Part shown: positions 17,729 to 26,871 of the stretch, piece by piece
Layout of the letters: each line of letters opens with the position of its first letter
How positions within the stretch are numbered: position 1 is the stretch's first letter
NCBI GenBank assembly: GCA_028280445.1
Contig: JANQLU010000093.1
Location: forward strand, 62,001 to 126,000
Direction of reading: 5' to 3'
DNA: 64,000 nt
DNA from: Pirellulaceae bacterium
GTDB taxonomy: Bacteria; Planctomycetota; Planctomycetia; Pirellulales; Pirellulaceae
Program-made: the position numbers and the translations under genes
The notes under the pieces: generated by a model
The model's database searches: none
Seen by the model: only the letters and a program-made list of their open reading frames with translations
What the model was told of the DNA's origin: nothing

Positions 17729-18276
17729 GCGCTTGGATCAAATTGGAAATTGATGATGGTCAGCCAAATGTCGATGTTTGGTCGCTCTGCCAATGCAGAC
17801 CGAACTGGTGGGAGGAAAGTTGAAAACTGATTGAATTGAAAACTGATCTGTTGGAGCAAACCTTGACTCGAAAAGTCGTCGATCGTGCCGTAAACCCAGT
17901 TCGAATTGTTGGTCCAAGAATCGTCGATCGAGTCGGGGCCTGGATTTTCCTTGGTGCCGATATCGGTGAATCGAGCGTTATCAACAAACAACACGAGGAT
18001 CCCGCCACTCGTGACCAGCTGAGGCGAGTTGCACTGAAACTGCGACACGTATTCGTGATCTTCAGTTGTTACCAAGGCGAACGGCCTGCGTGATTCGTGG
18101 ACGTCGTTTTCGTGATCGAGCAACTCGTCAATGAAAATGTGATTGAGCGCGTTGGCTTCGTTTGCGGTAACTTGATGGTGCAAACCGATGTAGTCTTGAA
18201 ACTCAGGCGCTTTTGCGACCAATGCCTTCGCGCCGTGCGCCGCCAATGCGGCCGAGCTGGTTGGGGTTACAGGCAT
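17725..18276 (-). CDS. Hypothetical head-tail connector protein
   Basis: A mixed alpha/beta protein of 183 residues with LNHIFIDELLDHENDV in the N-terminal half. It lies in the connector region and is coupled to the next gene by ATGA. It may correspond functionally to tail terminator proteins (lambda gpU type), which sit here. No direct motif. Confidence 0.4.
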   Translation of the reverse strand: MPVTPTSSAALAAHGAKALVAKAPEFQDYIGLHHQVTANEANALNHIFIDELLDHENDVHESRRPFALVTTEDHEYVSQFQCNSPQLVTSGGILVLFVDNARFTDIGTKENPGPDSIDDSWTNNSNWVYGTIDDFSSQGLLQQISFQFNQFSTFLPPVRSALAERPNIDIWLTIINFQFDPSA

Positions 18277-18279
18277 GGT

Positions 18280-18711
18280 TTAGTTTCCTCGTTGCTGTCC
18301 GATTCGCGACGTTCGCTGAAATTCGACTCGCCAATAGTGCTGGCCATGTTCCAACACCGTGCCGTTGAACACGAACGGCCTGGTGTCGGGATCAAAACTT
18401 GCATCACGCACGAAACTGTCGCTCGTGATGGGAGTTTGGATCCCGCCTTTGTCCGGATCTGTTTCATCCGTCAAAAAAAAACACTCGGCGATCTCCATCC
18501 GCTTTTCAGTTCGATCTTGCGACTCTGCGCTCACTCGCGGTGTGATGCTCATCCACACGGTTCGCGGATTGGCCTTGTCCAGGACCGGAGTGAATGTCAC
18601 CGGCTCCGCGAATTTGGGGCTGAGAGTGACTTTCTTGTATCGCCGTTTCAATCGATCTTGAGTTCCCATTTGCGTCAAAAAAATCGGGCACGTAAGACGC
18701 GCCCGACTCAT
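18280..18711 (-). CDS. Head-tail joining protein candidate
   Basis: Start ATG 18711 has GAGG 7 nt upstream and gives 143 residues. Predicted strands such as RRYKKVTLSPKFAEPVTFTPV and a C-terminal HGQHYWRVEFQRTSR suggest a small beta-barrel, like stopper or joining proteins. Position after the capsid/decoration genes supports a connector role. Confidence 0.45.
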   Translation of the reverse strand: MSRARLTCPIFLTQMGTQDRLKRRYKKVTLSPKFAEPVTFTPVLDKANPRTVWMSITPRVSAESQDRTEKRMEIAECFFLTDETDPDKGGIQTPITSDSFVRDASFDPDTRPFVFNGTVLEHGQHYWRVEFQRTSRIGQQRGN

Positions 18712-18731
18712 GTTTTTCCTCGGTCGCGGTT

Positions 18732-19436
18732 CTAGCTGATTTTGGCCTCGACGCAGATCTCGCGGATCTTCAAGACGTTGGCCACCGCATTGGCATTCGT
18801 CTTGCTTGCGATCGCGAACAACTGCAAGCCGCCGATGTAGTTGCTGACGTCGAATCGTTGGCCGGAGGCTACTCGCCGCAGTGCGTTGTAGTTTTTATTG
18901 CCAGCGAAAAACTGAACGTCTGAAAGACCGCCTTTGCTCGCGCCGGCACTGACAGTGGTATTGCCGACACTGAAGTCGATGACAAAGCGCTGCCATGCGT
19001 CCGAACGAATATCAAAGCCTGTAGCAATGTCGCGATTGTCGTTGGTTCCGTCGTCGGACTCGCAGAGAATTTTGGAGTTGCCTTGCATCTTGAACAGGAC
19101 GCATTCAGTCATTGAATCCGGATTAACATTGAACGCTGAACAAACGCCAAATGCGATCGTTGCTTCGGCGTCGATCGTTGCGTCGACCTGAACCAAAAAC
19201 TCGACGCGAATCAAATCGGAAATCAAAAAAGGCAGTTCGTCGTTCATGTAAACCGACGCAGAGTCGGCAGCCGCGGCCGCTCCGAGTGAAAGGTCCAAAT
19301 TTCCAAGGTTCGGTGCGACAGTGCCGTTGAAGGCCACTGCCTGGACGAACGGACCGGAGTCTGGCGAACCGGATGCCGGAGGCGTGTTGGCACCTTTGAA
19401 GTGGTACCAGAATTTTCGTGTTTGTAGAGAGTTCAT
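18732..19436 (-). CDS. Probable capsid decoration or head-associated protein
   Basis: 234 residues, beta-rich and Ala/Gly/Ser-rich (LGAAAAADSASVYMNDELP), with no signal peptide. It is the first gene after the capsid fusion, where lambdoid phages have head decoration or completion proteins. Jelly-roll-like strand spacing (residues 70-190) also fits a carbohydrate-binding-type fold. Confidence 0.45.
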   Translation of the reverse strand: MNSLQTRKFWYHFKGANTPPASGSPDSGPFVQAVAFNGTVAPNLGNLDLSLGAAAAADSASVYMNDELPFLISDLIRVEFLVQVDATIDAEATIAFGVCSAFNVNPDSMTECVLFKMQGNSKILCESDDGTNDNRDIATGFDIRSDAWQRFVIDFSVGNTTVSAGASKGGLSDVQFFAGNKNYNALRRVASGQRFDVSNYIGGLQLFAIASKTNANAVANVLKIREICVEAKIS

Positions 19437-19476
19437 TGTTTCCTCGAAAGTTGTTGATGGATGGTTTCAGGCAGGA

Positions 19477-19513
19477 ATCGTCGCCGCGGCCGCTCGGGCT
19501 ACGCGGCGACGAT
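19477..19513 (-). other. Strong hairpin just downstream of the capsid gene
   Basis: ATCGTCGCCGC (19477-19487) and GCGGCGACGAT (19503-19513) form a perfect 11-bp stem with a 15-nt loop, 14 nt after the capsid stop and before the decoration gene. No T tract follows on the transcript, so it is more likely an mRNA stabiliser or processing/attenuation element that raises capsid expression than a full terminator. Confidence 0.5.
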
Positions 19514-19526
19514 CGAAGAGAAAGGA

Positions 19527-22202
19527 TTAACCGAGGCCGCCGTCGTTGCGGCAAACTCCGCGGTGTCCGATGGCCGCACTACCGAAGCGGCCCTCAAGTT
19601 CGATGTAGCGCGTTTTGCGGCTTGGCTCGAACCAACTCTGGCGACGGCCGCCGCGGCCATAGCCACGTTGGAACGCGTGGACGATTGATCGAATGTTACT
19701 ATCGAACGTGTACCATTGAGCCGTGCTGATGTCGTCAAGGTCTGATTCAACAATGATGTCCGTCATCGTTCCCCGATGGGTGTTGATGTTGGCGTCGGTT
19801 GTTGGTTGTTTTACCTCGGCCAATTGAGCCATCGTGTAGTACGTCTGTTTGGCTGCCGTTTCCTGATCACTCGGGCACAGAACTTTGCGCGGCAACGACT
19901 TGATTTTCTTGTTTGTTCCGACGCCAGTTTGTTTCCGGTGTGAAAGTCGCATCGCTTCGGCTTGAGTTGCATTTGGTGCGCCGCCTGGAGTGATCAGGTT
20001 GCCGTGATCAAGGTGGAACATTGCAATGCCATCGGGCAGAGCCTGGTTCGCAACAAGAACATCAATGTTCAGGCTGTTGATCGTATTTTCGTGAGCGAAC
20101 GCCAACGACAGCAATTGCTGAATGAATCCATCCAGATCATCGTTGGCCAGCATAACCGGAGTCATTCCGACCTTGTTGGCGAATCGCGCGACTTGCAACC
20201 ATCCGCGGAGCTGCTCGCTGAACTTCAACTGTTGTGATTCATCATCGTCGTTGACTTCGTCCAGCTGGTCGAACATGCCGGCCGACAAAACGGTCGCAGG
20301 TTTGAAGTCCGGCAAGTCCATCATTTTCTGCGACCATCGGTGATACGTGACCTCGGCGAGTTGAATCGCGCGGTCAAGGATCTTGCCGGCCAGATTGGAG
20401 AGCAAGTTCGCAAAGTCGCCGGCCCGGTTGAAACTGACTCCGGACGCGGCACCAATGCCCAACGAACTCGGAACACTAATGATGCCGGGATTGGCTTGAA
20501 GCATGTTCAAAGCGCGATCCTCGGCGCGGAATCCTTCAACAGGAATTCCGTGCAACTGGCAGAATTTCTCCGCGATGTTGTAGAGCGACATTTGCGAAAG
20601 TTCGACCGCGTTTTCGACTTGGTTGTCTTGTTCGTTTGCCAGAGGGGATCGGGCCAACAAACTCGAAACTGCGTCGACCGCAAACCGATCGGCTGCGGCC
20701 GGCCCCAATGTGATGGAAGTATCGACCGGGAGTTGATCGTTTGCTTGCGTGATCTTGTCACGCCATCCGGCCTGAACAGCCTGCAGCGTCAACTCACCTT
20801 TGACGATCGACTCAAACGCGAGCCGTTCGTCTTCGGCGGTTATCACCGGTTGAGGGCGACCGTTGTTGATGAGTTCCGCGGCCGTCTCAATGCTTTGGCG
20901 AATCTCAATTGTTTCCATTGGCGTGAGCGCTGATGCTTCGCTCATTTCGCGATCGTGAGCAGACTGAACGTTGGCCGCGGCCCCATTACCGCCGGCACCG
21001 TTGCTGCTTTGAGATTTGGTCAGCATCGCAATCTGGTCCTCGACAGTTTCGGGGACGCTTTGATTGCGTGCCGCCGCAAAAGCAGCGAGCGCAGCATTGC
21101 AAACTTCGTCGCTTGCGTTTTGGTCTGTGATGAGGGCCAGTGCGTAGAGGAGCGCTTTGATTCGGGGTTCCACTTTACTTTTCTCCGTTGAGGTTTGCGT
21201 GGCTGCCGGGGTGGGATTAGACGCCTGCCCTGCGTCGGCAGAACTCGCGGAGGGCGTGTTTAACGTTGGACCGACTGCGGTAACGGCAGCCAGGTCGTGT
21301 GTTGGAGGGACGATGGGAGTCGACACCGCTGGTGCGTGAATAGCGTCGTCGACTTGGCTGTTGGAATCAGGACTCAAAACGGTTTGGCTATCTCCAACCG
21401 CGTCGATCATTCCGATCGCTAGTGCCTTCGAAGCGATGAAAACTTTTCCTTGACCGAAGTCGTCCATGACTTTTTTCGAAGTGATGCCGCGGTGTTTTGC
21501 CACCGCATCGACGAATTGATGGCCATACGAATCAACCCATTCCTGGAGCGATGCTTTTGCGCGATCGTCCAGTGGCTTGTATGGAGATCCGTCACCTTTG
21601 TTTTTTCCGAAGTGAATCGCGGAAACGTCGATGCCCATTTCTTCGAAGTATCGAACGTAGCTCGCGGCAACCATGATCGAACCGATGGATCCAACGGAGC
21701 TCGATGGCTTGGCGACGATACGATTAGCTCCGGAGCCGAGGTAGTAGGCAGCGCTCGCACAAATTCCTTCAACGACGGACGTTGTTGGTTTGCCCGACGC
21801 GTGGATTGCCGCGGCCGCTTCGGCGAGACCGAGAACGGATCCGCCTGGCGAGTCAATTGAATAAATGATTTGCGAGACGTCGGGGTTGGCGTTTGCCGCG
21901 CGAGTTTCAGCAATGATTTGAGAGCAAGCCGTCGCGCCGAGGTATTTGGTGTAGTAGTCTTCGCGTGGGCGAATGATACCGACGATCGGAATCGTAGCGA
22001 CGCCGCCGCCAACGGACATCTGCCTCGCGGCCGCACGAACAACGTGTGCCCTGGCATCGGGATGTGAATCGTTGGATGTTTCCCGGGAAATGCTTTGAAG
22101 CGCGACCATCAGGGCCTGCAGGGCCTCGGGCAGAATTGACCACGGAGCATTGGCGATTTCACTGAGGGCCTGCATGGCCGCTTGTTTCTGTTCCTTCGTC
22201 AT
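19527..22202 (-). CDS. S49 prohead protease / scaffold / major capsid protein fusion
   Basis: Residues about 65-272 of 891 are an S49/SppA-type protease: DSPGG at 117-121, catalytic Ser150 in GICASAAYYL, candidate Lys202 in FGKNKGDG. Residues 275-430 are a disordered, Ala/Ser/Gln-rich scaffold-like linker. From about 440 to the end the pattern is that of a major capsid protein, closing with WYTF..., ELEGRFGSAAIGHRGVCRNDGG, typical of HK97-fold ends. In lambda, protease (C), scaffold (Nu3) and capsid (E) are separate; here they form one chain, which must presumably cleave itself. ATGA overlap with the portal gene. Confidence 0.75.
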   Translation of the reverse strand: MTKEQKQAAMQALSEIANAPWSILPEALQALMVALQSISRETSNDSHPDARAHVVRAAARQMSVGGGVATIPIVGIIRPREDYYTKYLGATACSQIIAETRAANANPDVSQIIYSIDSPGGSVLGLAEAAAAIHASGKPTTSVVEGICASAAYYLGSGANRIVAKPSSSVGSIGSIMVAASYVRYFEEMGIDVSAIHFGKNKGDGSPYKPLDDRAKASLQEWVDSYGHQFVDAVAKHRGITSKKVMDDFGQGKVFIASKALAIGMIDAVGDSQTVLSPDSNSQVDDAIHAPAVSTPIVPPTHDLAAVTAVGPTLNTPSASSADAGQASNPTPAATQTSTEKSKVEPRIKALLYALALITDQNASDEVCNAALAAFAAARNQSVPETVEDQIAMLTKSQSSNGAGGNGAAANVQSAHDREMSEASALTPMETIEIRQSIETAAELINNGRPQPVITAEDERLAFESIVKGELTLQAVQAGWRDKITQANDQLPVDTSITLGPAAADRFAVDAVSSLLARSPLANEQDNQVENAVELSQMSLYNIAEKFCQLHGIPVEGFRAEDRALNMLQANPGIISVPSSLGIGAASGVSFNRAGDFANLLSNLAGKILDRAIQLAEVTYHRWSQKMMDLPDFKPATVLSAGMFDQLDEVNDDDESQQLKFSEQLRGWLQVARFANKVGMTPVMLANDDLDGFIQQLLSLAFAHENTINSLNIDVLVANQALPDGIAMFHLDHGNLITPGGAPNATQAEAMRLSHRKQTGVGTNKKIKSLPRKVLCPSDQETAAKQTYYTMAQLAEVKQPTTDANINTHRGTMTDIIVESDLDDISTAQWYTFDSNIRSIVHAFQRGYGRGGRRQSWFEPSRKTRYIELEGRFGSAAIGHRGVCRNDGGLG
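22078..22091. repeat. Dispersed prophage palindrome, copy 4
   Basis: GTTTCCCGGGAAAT inside the coding sequence of the protease-capsid fusion (encodes part of SISRETS). Confidence 0.6.
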
Positions 22203-23905
22203 ACCGCCGTCTCGTTGGGTTGTAGGTTTTCAGTGCGTTGCTCCGTGAGCGCGTTTTTCAGCAACTCCACCAAGGCACGTGTCGTGTCGTCGGAGGCTTG
22301 GCGAGTTGATTTTTCGGCTTGGCCGCCTTGGCCTTTGCTGTGGTCCAGCGTGATGTTGAGCAGCTCGGTCAACTTGTTCTCGAGAGAAATTTGCCGCAGT
22401 ACCTTGATCCAATGCAGGCCGCGTTTCATGCATTCGAGTTTGAGCGTGGTGAGGCCACCACGAAGCATGCCGAGTGAAGCATCGTTTTCCTTTTCGGGAT
22501 CCAGCAAGTTGCGTCCTGGACCAACAACATCGAAACGATTGAATCGCCGACGTCGACGTCGGTATTCGAAAGGCTTGATCGAAGTGATTTCACCAGTAGC
22601 GATCGCCAGTTGGTTGAACCGCCGGCGGATCGGCAAAACAAATGTGCGACCGAGCCAGTTTTGAATTGGTCGCATTTGAGCGTCTTCCAGGTTCATCGCT
22701 CCGCGGAAACCACCATAGTTGGTTTTGTCGAATCGACCGGTCAACGAGTAGTAACTGAGATCGACGGCGCCGGCGATGTCGTGATCGAATAAGTCAAAAA
22801 ACTCGTTCGCGTTGTTGTTGGGACGTTTGGATTCAATGAGTTGGAGCTCTTCGTCTGTGTGGAGCTCCGCGGCGATCGGAGAATCGCCAAGTGAAATCTC
22901 GGGTCGACCGAGTGGATCCGGATCGCCTTCAATGTCGAATCCCAAATTGCCCTGATTCGGACTTTTGAGTTTGGCAGCCAGAACTAGCAGCGAGGCTTTG
23001 ACTGCAGCTCGGATTTCGCTGGTGAGAAACGTATCGCGGTCATAGGAGGGACTGCCAGTAGCGTGCAACCAGGTTGCGCCGACGTGTTGGCTCGGCCGCA
23101 TCTTCATGAAGACGTGGTGATATCGAGACTTTGGAACGAACTGGCTTTGATGGCTCACTGCTGAAAACGGAGCGTATTGATCGTGCGGGTGAGCGTCGTA
23201 AATGTAACACCCAAGTTCAACTCCCTTTTTGTCGATCACAAACCCGTTGACGATGGCGTTGGAGTCGCGGCCGGCCGGCCGGTCTTTGGAACAGTCAATT
23301 TGCTCGCGTTCGATCATCTGATAACAGAGCGGCCGTTTGCGATCGCTACATTCCAACAACAAGACGGTCCCGACAAGTATGTCCTCGCTGAGGACCAGGC
23401 GTTGCATGTCAAACCAGCTGACTGATTTTTCAGCGTCGCACATTGCGGGATCCATGGCCCAATCTTCGAATCGTTCGTCTGATTCCAGACAGTAGTCGAG
23501 GACCGCGAGCAGCTCCGAATCGTCGAGCCTTGTCAGATCAATCCCGAACGAAGCGTCGATCGCATCCGCGAAAGCCTGAATGCCTGGCCCAACGATGATG
23601 TCGCGCAGTACGGTTGTCGCCCGTTTGATTTGGGCGTTGTTGAGAAAGAGGTCCCGCGTTCGCCGATGCATCAAGTCGGCTGAATGGGCGATCGCAGTGT
23701 CGCCCGAATTTCCATGCGGGTTGAACTTTGAATTTGTGCGATCAAGGCGGCCTAGTTTGTACGCCTCTTGACCGTTGCCTCGGCGGTAATTTGTGTAGGC
23801 AGAAACGGCGTCCAGATACGACTCGATCGCACTCTCACGATACGACTTCACGTCGCCCGCGCGGTGTTCCTGTTCGAGTTGTGCAAGAAATGCTTTCGGA
23901 TCCAT
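22199..23905 (-). CDS. Lambda-type portal protein
   Basis: This 568-residue protein matches the lambda gpB family: an early YRRGNGQEAYKLGRLDRTNSK region, the RRTRDLFLNNAQIKRATTVL helix, the conserved VGTVLLLE strand and a C-terminal proline/arginine-rich part. It would form the dodecameric ring for DNA entry and tail attachment. Start ATG 23905 overlaps the stop of the gpW-like gene (TAATG). Confidence 0.85.
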   Translation of the reverse strand: MDPKAFLAQLEQEHRAGDVKSYRESAIESYLDAVSAYTNYRRGNGQEAYKLGRLDRTNSKFNPHGNSGDTAIAHSADLMHRRTRDLFLNNAQIKRATTVLRDIIVGPGIQAFADAIDASFGIDLTRLDDSELLAVLDYCLESDERFEDWAMDPAMCDAEKSVSWFDMQRLVLSEDILVGTVLLLECSDRKRPLCYQMIEREQIDCSKDRPAGRDSNAIVNGFVIDKKGVELGCYIYDAHPHDQYAPFSAVSHQSQFVPKSRYHHVFMKMRPSQHVGATWLHATGSPSYDRDTFLTSEIRAAVKASLLVLAAKLKSPNQGNLGFDIEGDPDPLGRPEISLGDSPIAAELHTDEELQLIESKRPNNNANEFFDLFDHDIAGAVDLSYYSLTGRFDKTNYGGFRGAMNLEDAQMRPIQNWLGRTFVLPIRRRFNQLAIATGEITSIKPFEYRRRRRRFNRFDVVGPGRNLLDPEKENDASLGMLRGGLTTLKLECMKRGLHWIKVLRQISLENKLTELLNITLDHSKGQGGQAEKSTRQASDDTTRALVELLKNALTEQRTENLQPNETAV

Positions 23906-24102
23906 TATCGAATCTGTGAGAAGATGCCGCCGTTTGCCCGAGCTTCACGGGTCTTGATGATTTGTTGAAGTTCGTCCAGCTGCTTGAGTTGGTCGACGTC
24001 GAACATTTCAAATTCGTTCGAGCCTTCACGCACGCGCTGGTTAAAATCGTTGTCTTGGATCGCTTCGAGTGCTTCCTGGAGAATGTCGTCAGTGCCGGCC
24101 AT
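23905..24102 (-). CDS. gpW-like head completion protein
   Basis: Starting at ATG 24102 it has 65 residues, helical at both ends (DDILQEALEAIQD..., DQLKQLDELQQIIK). Size and position between large terminase and portal are those of lambda gpW, which seals the filled head. The open frame extends further upstream across a repeat-bearing spacer, but that extension looks noncoding. Confidence 0.6.
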   Translation of the reverse strand: MAGTDDILQEALEAIQDNDFNQRVREGSNEFEMFDVDQLKQLDELQQIIKTREARANGGIFSQIR

Positions 24103-24355
24103 GAATACCTGTTTGAAACCAGTTTGAAATCTGTTGGAAATCTGTTTGAGAGGAGGACGCGGGGTCCGAAGACCCCGCAGAAATGCGTAGGTTGGATGGG
24201 CATTTGTGGTTACTTCATGGCGGCACCTCTTCGAAGGGAAAAACTCAGATCGATCGAGAAGTCTGATGTGTGCCGGCGAGCTCTTGAGTTTCAATCATTG
24301 GCCTACGACTGATCGTAGGTCCAGAACTAAATCCCAAACTTTGGACATTGGTCAA
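24103..24355 (-). promoter_or_regulatory. 253-nt spacer with 11-bp tandem repeats and a UUCG hairpin
   Basis: This is a long noncoding gap in an otherwise packed operon. It holds four tandem 11-bp units (24108-24151; consensus on the plus strand YCTGTTTGAAA-like), an 8-bp perfect hairpin (24159-24178) whose minus-strand RNA has the extra-stable C(UUCG)G loop, and a second 7-bp hairpin (24302-24319). It is transcribed as the leader of the gpW gene. It may be an RNA regulatory element, an attenuator, or a protein-binding/packaging site. Confidence 0.45.
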
Positions 24356-24820
24356 TTATCGATCGAGAATGCGTCTGCCTTTTTGCTTTGTGGACATTGC
24401 ACGACGATTGATGTCGGGTCGCGGAACGCGGCATTCGTAGCCGCATTCAGGGCATTGCATCTTCAAATGAATGATCGAATTTTGGCCGGTTGGTTTGACA
24501 ACCATTGGCGTCTTGCATTGCTTTTTCTTCGACTTCCGCTGCGGGCAAAGTGTCAACTCACGAGGCGGTGTAGCGGTCGGCCGCAAACGAACCGAAGTCG
24601 CGTCGCAATCTTTCGCCGGGCATGCGTAGTTTGTTGATTCGTCGTTTGAACCTGTCGCACGCATCAGTACATTGTGCTTTGAGCAATACGGCCGCAGTTC
24701 GTCGCCGACGCGACCGATTACCGGTTGCAACTCTTCACTGCCTGGCGCATCAAAGCCGGCCCCTTTGCCGAGGTTGCTGTTTTCGTTTTTTTGGTCCTGG
24801 TTCTTTTCGTTGTCGGACAT
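24356..24820 (-). CDS. Zinc-ribbon-like phage protein
   Basis: Starts at ATG 24820, next to the terminase stop at 24823 (154 residues). Four Cys-pair regions (YCSKHNVLM, CPAKDCD, LCPQ..., QCPECGYEC) suggest two zinc ribbons. Position between terminase and portal leaves its role open; possibly DNA- or nucleoprotein-binding during packaging. Confidence 0.5.
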   Translation of the reverse strand: MSDNEKNQDQKNENSNLGKGAGFDAPGSEELQPVIGRVGDELRPYCSKHNVLMRATGSNDESTNYACPAKDCDATSVRLRPTATPPRELTLCPQRKSKKKQCKTPMVVKPTGQNSIIHLKMQCPECGYECRVPRPDINRRAMSTKQKGRRILDR

Positions 24821-24822
24821 TT

Positions 24823-26871
24823 CTACCGCTCCAAAATTGAGGATTGACGCTTGTTGGTTGAACGTGTTTTTTTGCTCTTCCCTTTGTTGAGGTCCTTCAT
24901 CCAAACGGACTCAGACCAACCGAGATCGCCGACTACCATATCGGCGATCGCTTCGGAGTAAATTGTTGTGTCCCAAAAGTCGACTCCAACGCGGGTGTCG
25001 CGCGGCTTAAACCGGATCTCCTTGCGGCCTGTTTTTTCGTTGATCACTTCCGTTGGAGGCTCGTTGCAAAGTTGCCGCATGTATTTCTCGCCGTGTTCAA
25101 GAACGTCACTGGTCACGTGAAACGCACCGAAGTGTTCGCCGGATCCACTCAAACGATCAAACACCAGCTGCTTCCAGAAATTCACGTAGAGCCCCCAAAG
25201 TTCGAGGCCGCCTTCATACGGTTTACCGGTCCGCGTGTTGGCTTCGACCACGTTGCACCGATACCGCGTTGTCGGATCCAGTTTGTTGTCCCCGCGAACC
25301 GCGCGGATCCGCTCCGGCCGATCGCGTTCAACAAGGAAGTCGTGGAGCTGCGACGTTCGATAGTTGCCATCGATCCCGATCATTCGAATGGGCAAATGGC
25401 AATGGCCGCGCGGATTCTTTACCGATTCACCGTCGCGATTGACGACCGGATATTGGCGAGCGACGAGTTGTTCGATTTGTTTGAGATCGCTTGCGAGCTC
25501 GATGTTGGCGGGAAGATCATCGTCGCTCATTTCGTCCTGGTATTCTATCTCGGCTTCGTCGCGCATGAATTCGCCCCAATCGACAAGCCAACTCGTGCGA
25601 CCAGGTGCCCAGCCGCGGACGCTGTAGTAGATGCGATCAAGTTGCATGTCGCATCCGCATGTAAGGAACCACGCTCGATGCGGTACCTGGCCTTTTTTGT
25701 TTGGGTACCGAAGTCGCAGCGCGACCTTTTCGTAGGTCGGAATTGATCGTGCGGCAACGAATCGGAAACCGAGAACGTCCTGAAAAAATTCTCGAATTGT
25801 TCCATCGTTTTTGTGGTCGACCCAAGTGCAAGCGATATCGCCGAAAGTCTTTTTGTGATTCATCACTTGCCAGAAGTGATAACCACGTTTGCGGCCGGAC
25901 CGCTCAGGCTTGCCGACTAGTTGGCCGTGTTCATCAATGCGTTGTCCTTTTGGAACCCACCGGCCAGTTCGAATGAAAAGACGCTTGTATTCATTTGTTA
26001 TTTTGCAGCCATTGTGTTCGCAAATGTAGTGAGCTCGTTTTCGTGCGGTGTCCTCGTCCAGCAGTTCTCCGCTTTGAGGATCCTTGTAGCCGGCGAACCC
26101 GCCGCGGCCGTCGTTGCCCTTGAGAGGAAAGAAACGGACAATCTGAGCTCTGCCGCAATGAGGGCAGTCGCACCACCACCGACGTTGGTCGCTCGCGTCG
26201 TAGAACGAAGCGATTCTTGAATGCTCACCGACTGGAGTACTTTCGCGCATGATCGTCGACGACGGAAACCGGTCGGTCCGTCGTTCAGCCGCGCGATTGA
26301 CGTCACCTGCGTTGCTGATTCCCTTGTCGGTTTTGTAAACATCGATCTCACTGAGAAAGACGTATTTGCATGGCTTGCCGCGGACGCGTTGTTTGGATCC
26401 GGCCCACGCGAGGTACGTTTGGCACGTCTCAAGATCAATCGACGCCAAGTTGCGAAGTCGCTCCGGAGGAACCTTTGAAGAGATCACGGATGTGGAAACT
26501 TCGGCGTCGGCGTAAACGCGATCACGATAGAGCTTCGCTTCGTCCTGGGTGGGAACAACGAGCATTGACGGCGCGGGATCCAGTTCGGCTGTCGCGAGAA
26601 TCAAAGCAATCACCGCAAGCGTTCCACCGACCTGCGTGCTTTTGAGTGACGTGATTGATTCGACATCGGGATCGTGAAACGCATCGATCGGTTCACGCCA
26701 AAAAGGAGAGTCCGGATCGATTTGATACTGGCCACCACTACCTTCGAACTCCGGAGCCAGTGAAACGTTGTTCTCAATGAACTCGCTGGTCGTCACTTTT
26801 GGCTTCGGCGCCCATACGTCGGCGACGTCGCTGAAAATGTTATCGAGCGTGGCTGTGGCGGTTGCAATCAT
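24823..26871 (-). CDS. Terminase large subunit, GpA family
   Basis: This is the packaging motor ATPase/nuclease: 682 residues, the usual length. KSTQVGGT (77-84) is the Walker A-like loop typical of GpA, VFLSEID (171-177) Walker B, and CDCPHCG...CEHNGC a zinc-binding insert. A C-terminal nuclease region includes MIGIDGNYRTSQL. It docks on the portal and cuts concatemers. ATGA overlap with the Nu1-like gene. Confidence 0.85.
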   Translation of the reverse strand: MIATATATLDNIFSDVADVWAPKPKVTTSEFIENNVSLAPEFEGSGGQYQIDPDSPFWREPIDAFHDPDVESITSLKSTQVGGTLAVIALILATAELDPAPSMLVVPTQDEAKLYRDRVYADAEVSTSVISSKVPPERLRNLASIDLETCQTYLAWAGSKQRVRGKPCKYVFLSEIDVYKTDKGISNAGDVNRAAERRTDRFPSSTIMRESTPVGEHSRIASFYDASDQRRWWCDCPHCGRAQIVRFFPLKGNDGRGGFAGYKDPQSGELLDEDTARKRAHYICEHNGCKITNEYKRLFIRTGRWVPKGQRIDEHGQLVGKPERSGRKRGYHFWQVMNHKKTFGDIACTWVDHKNDGTIREFFQDVLGFRFVAARSIPTYEKVALRLRYPNKKGQVPHRAWFLTCGCDMQLDRIYYSVRGWAPGRTSWLVDWGEFMRDEAEIEYQDEMSDDDLPANIELASDLKQIEQLVARQYPVVNRDGESVKNPRGHCHLPIRMIGIDGNYRTSQLHDFLVERDRPERIRAVRGDNKLDPTTRYRCNVVEANTRTGKPYEGGLELWGLYVNFWKQLVFDRLSGSGEHFGAFHVTSDVLEHGEKYMRQLCNEPPTEVINEKTGRKEIRFKPRDTRVGVDFWDTTIYSEAIADMVVGDLGWSESVWMKDLNKGKSKKTRSTNKRQSSILER

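Noticed and set aside
19499..19753. Possible frameshift at the C terminus of the capsid fusion
   Set aside because: The annotated frame ends in a good HK97-like pattern (FGSAAIGHRGVCRNDGG), so the other frame is not needed.
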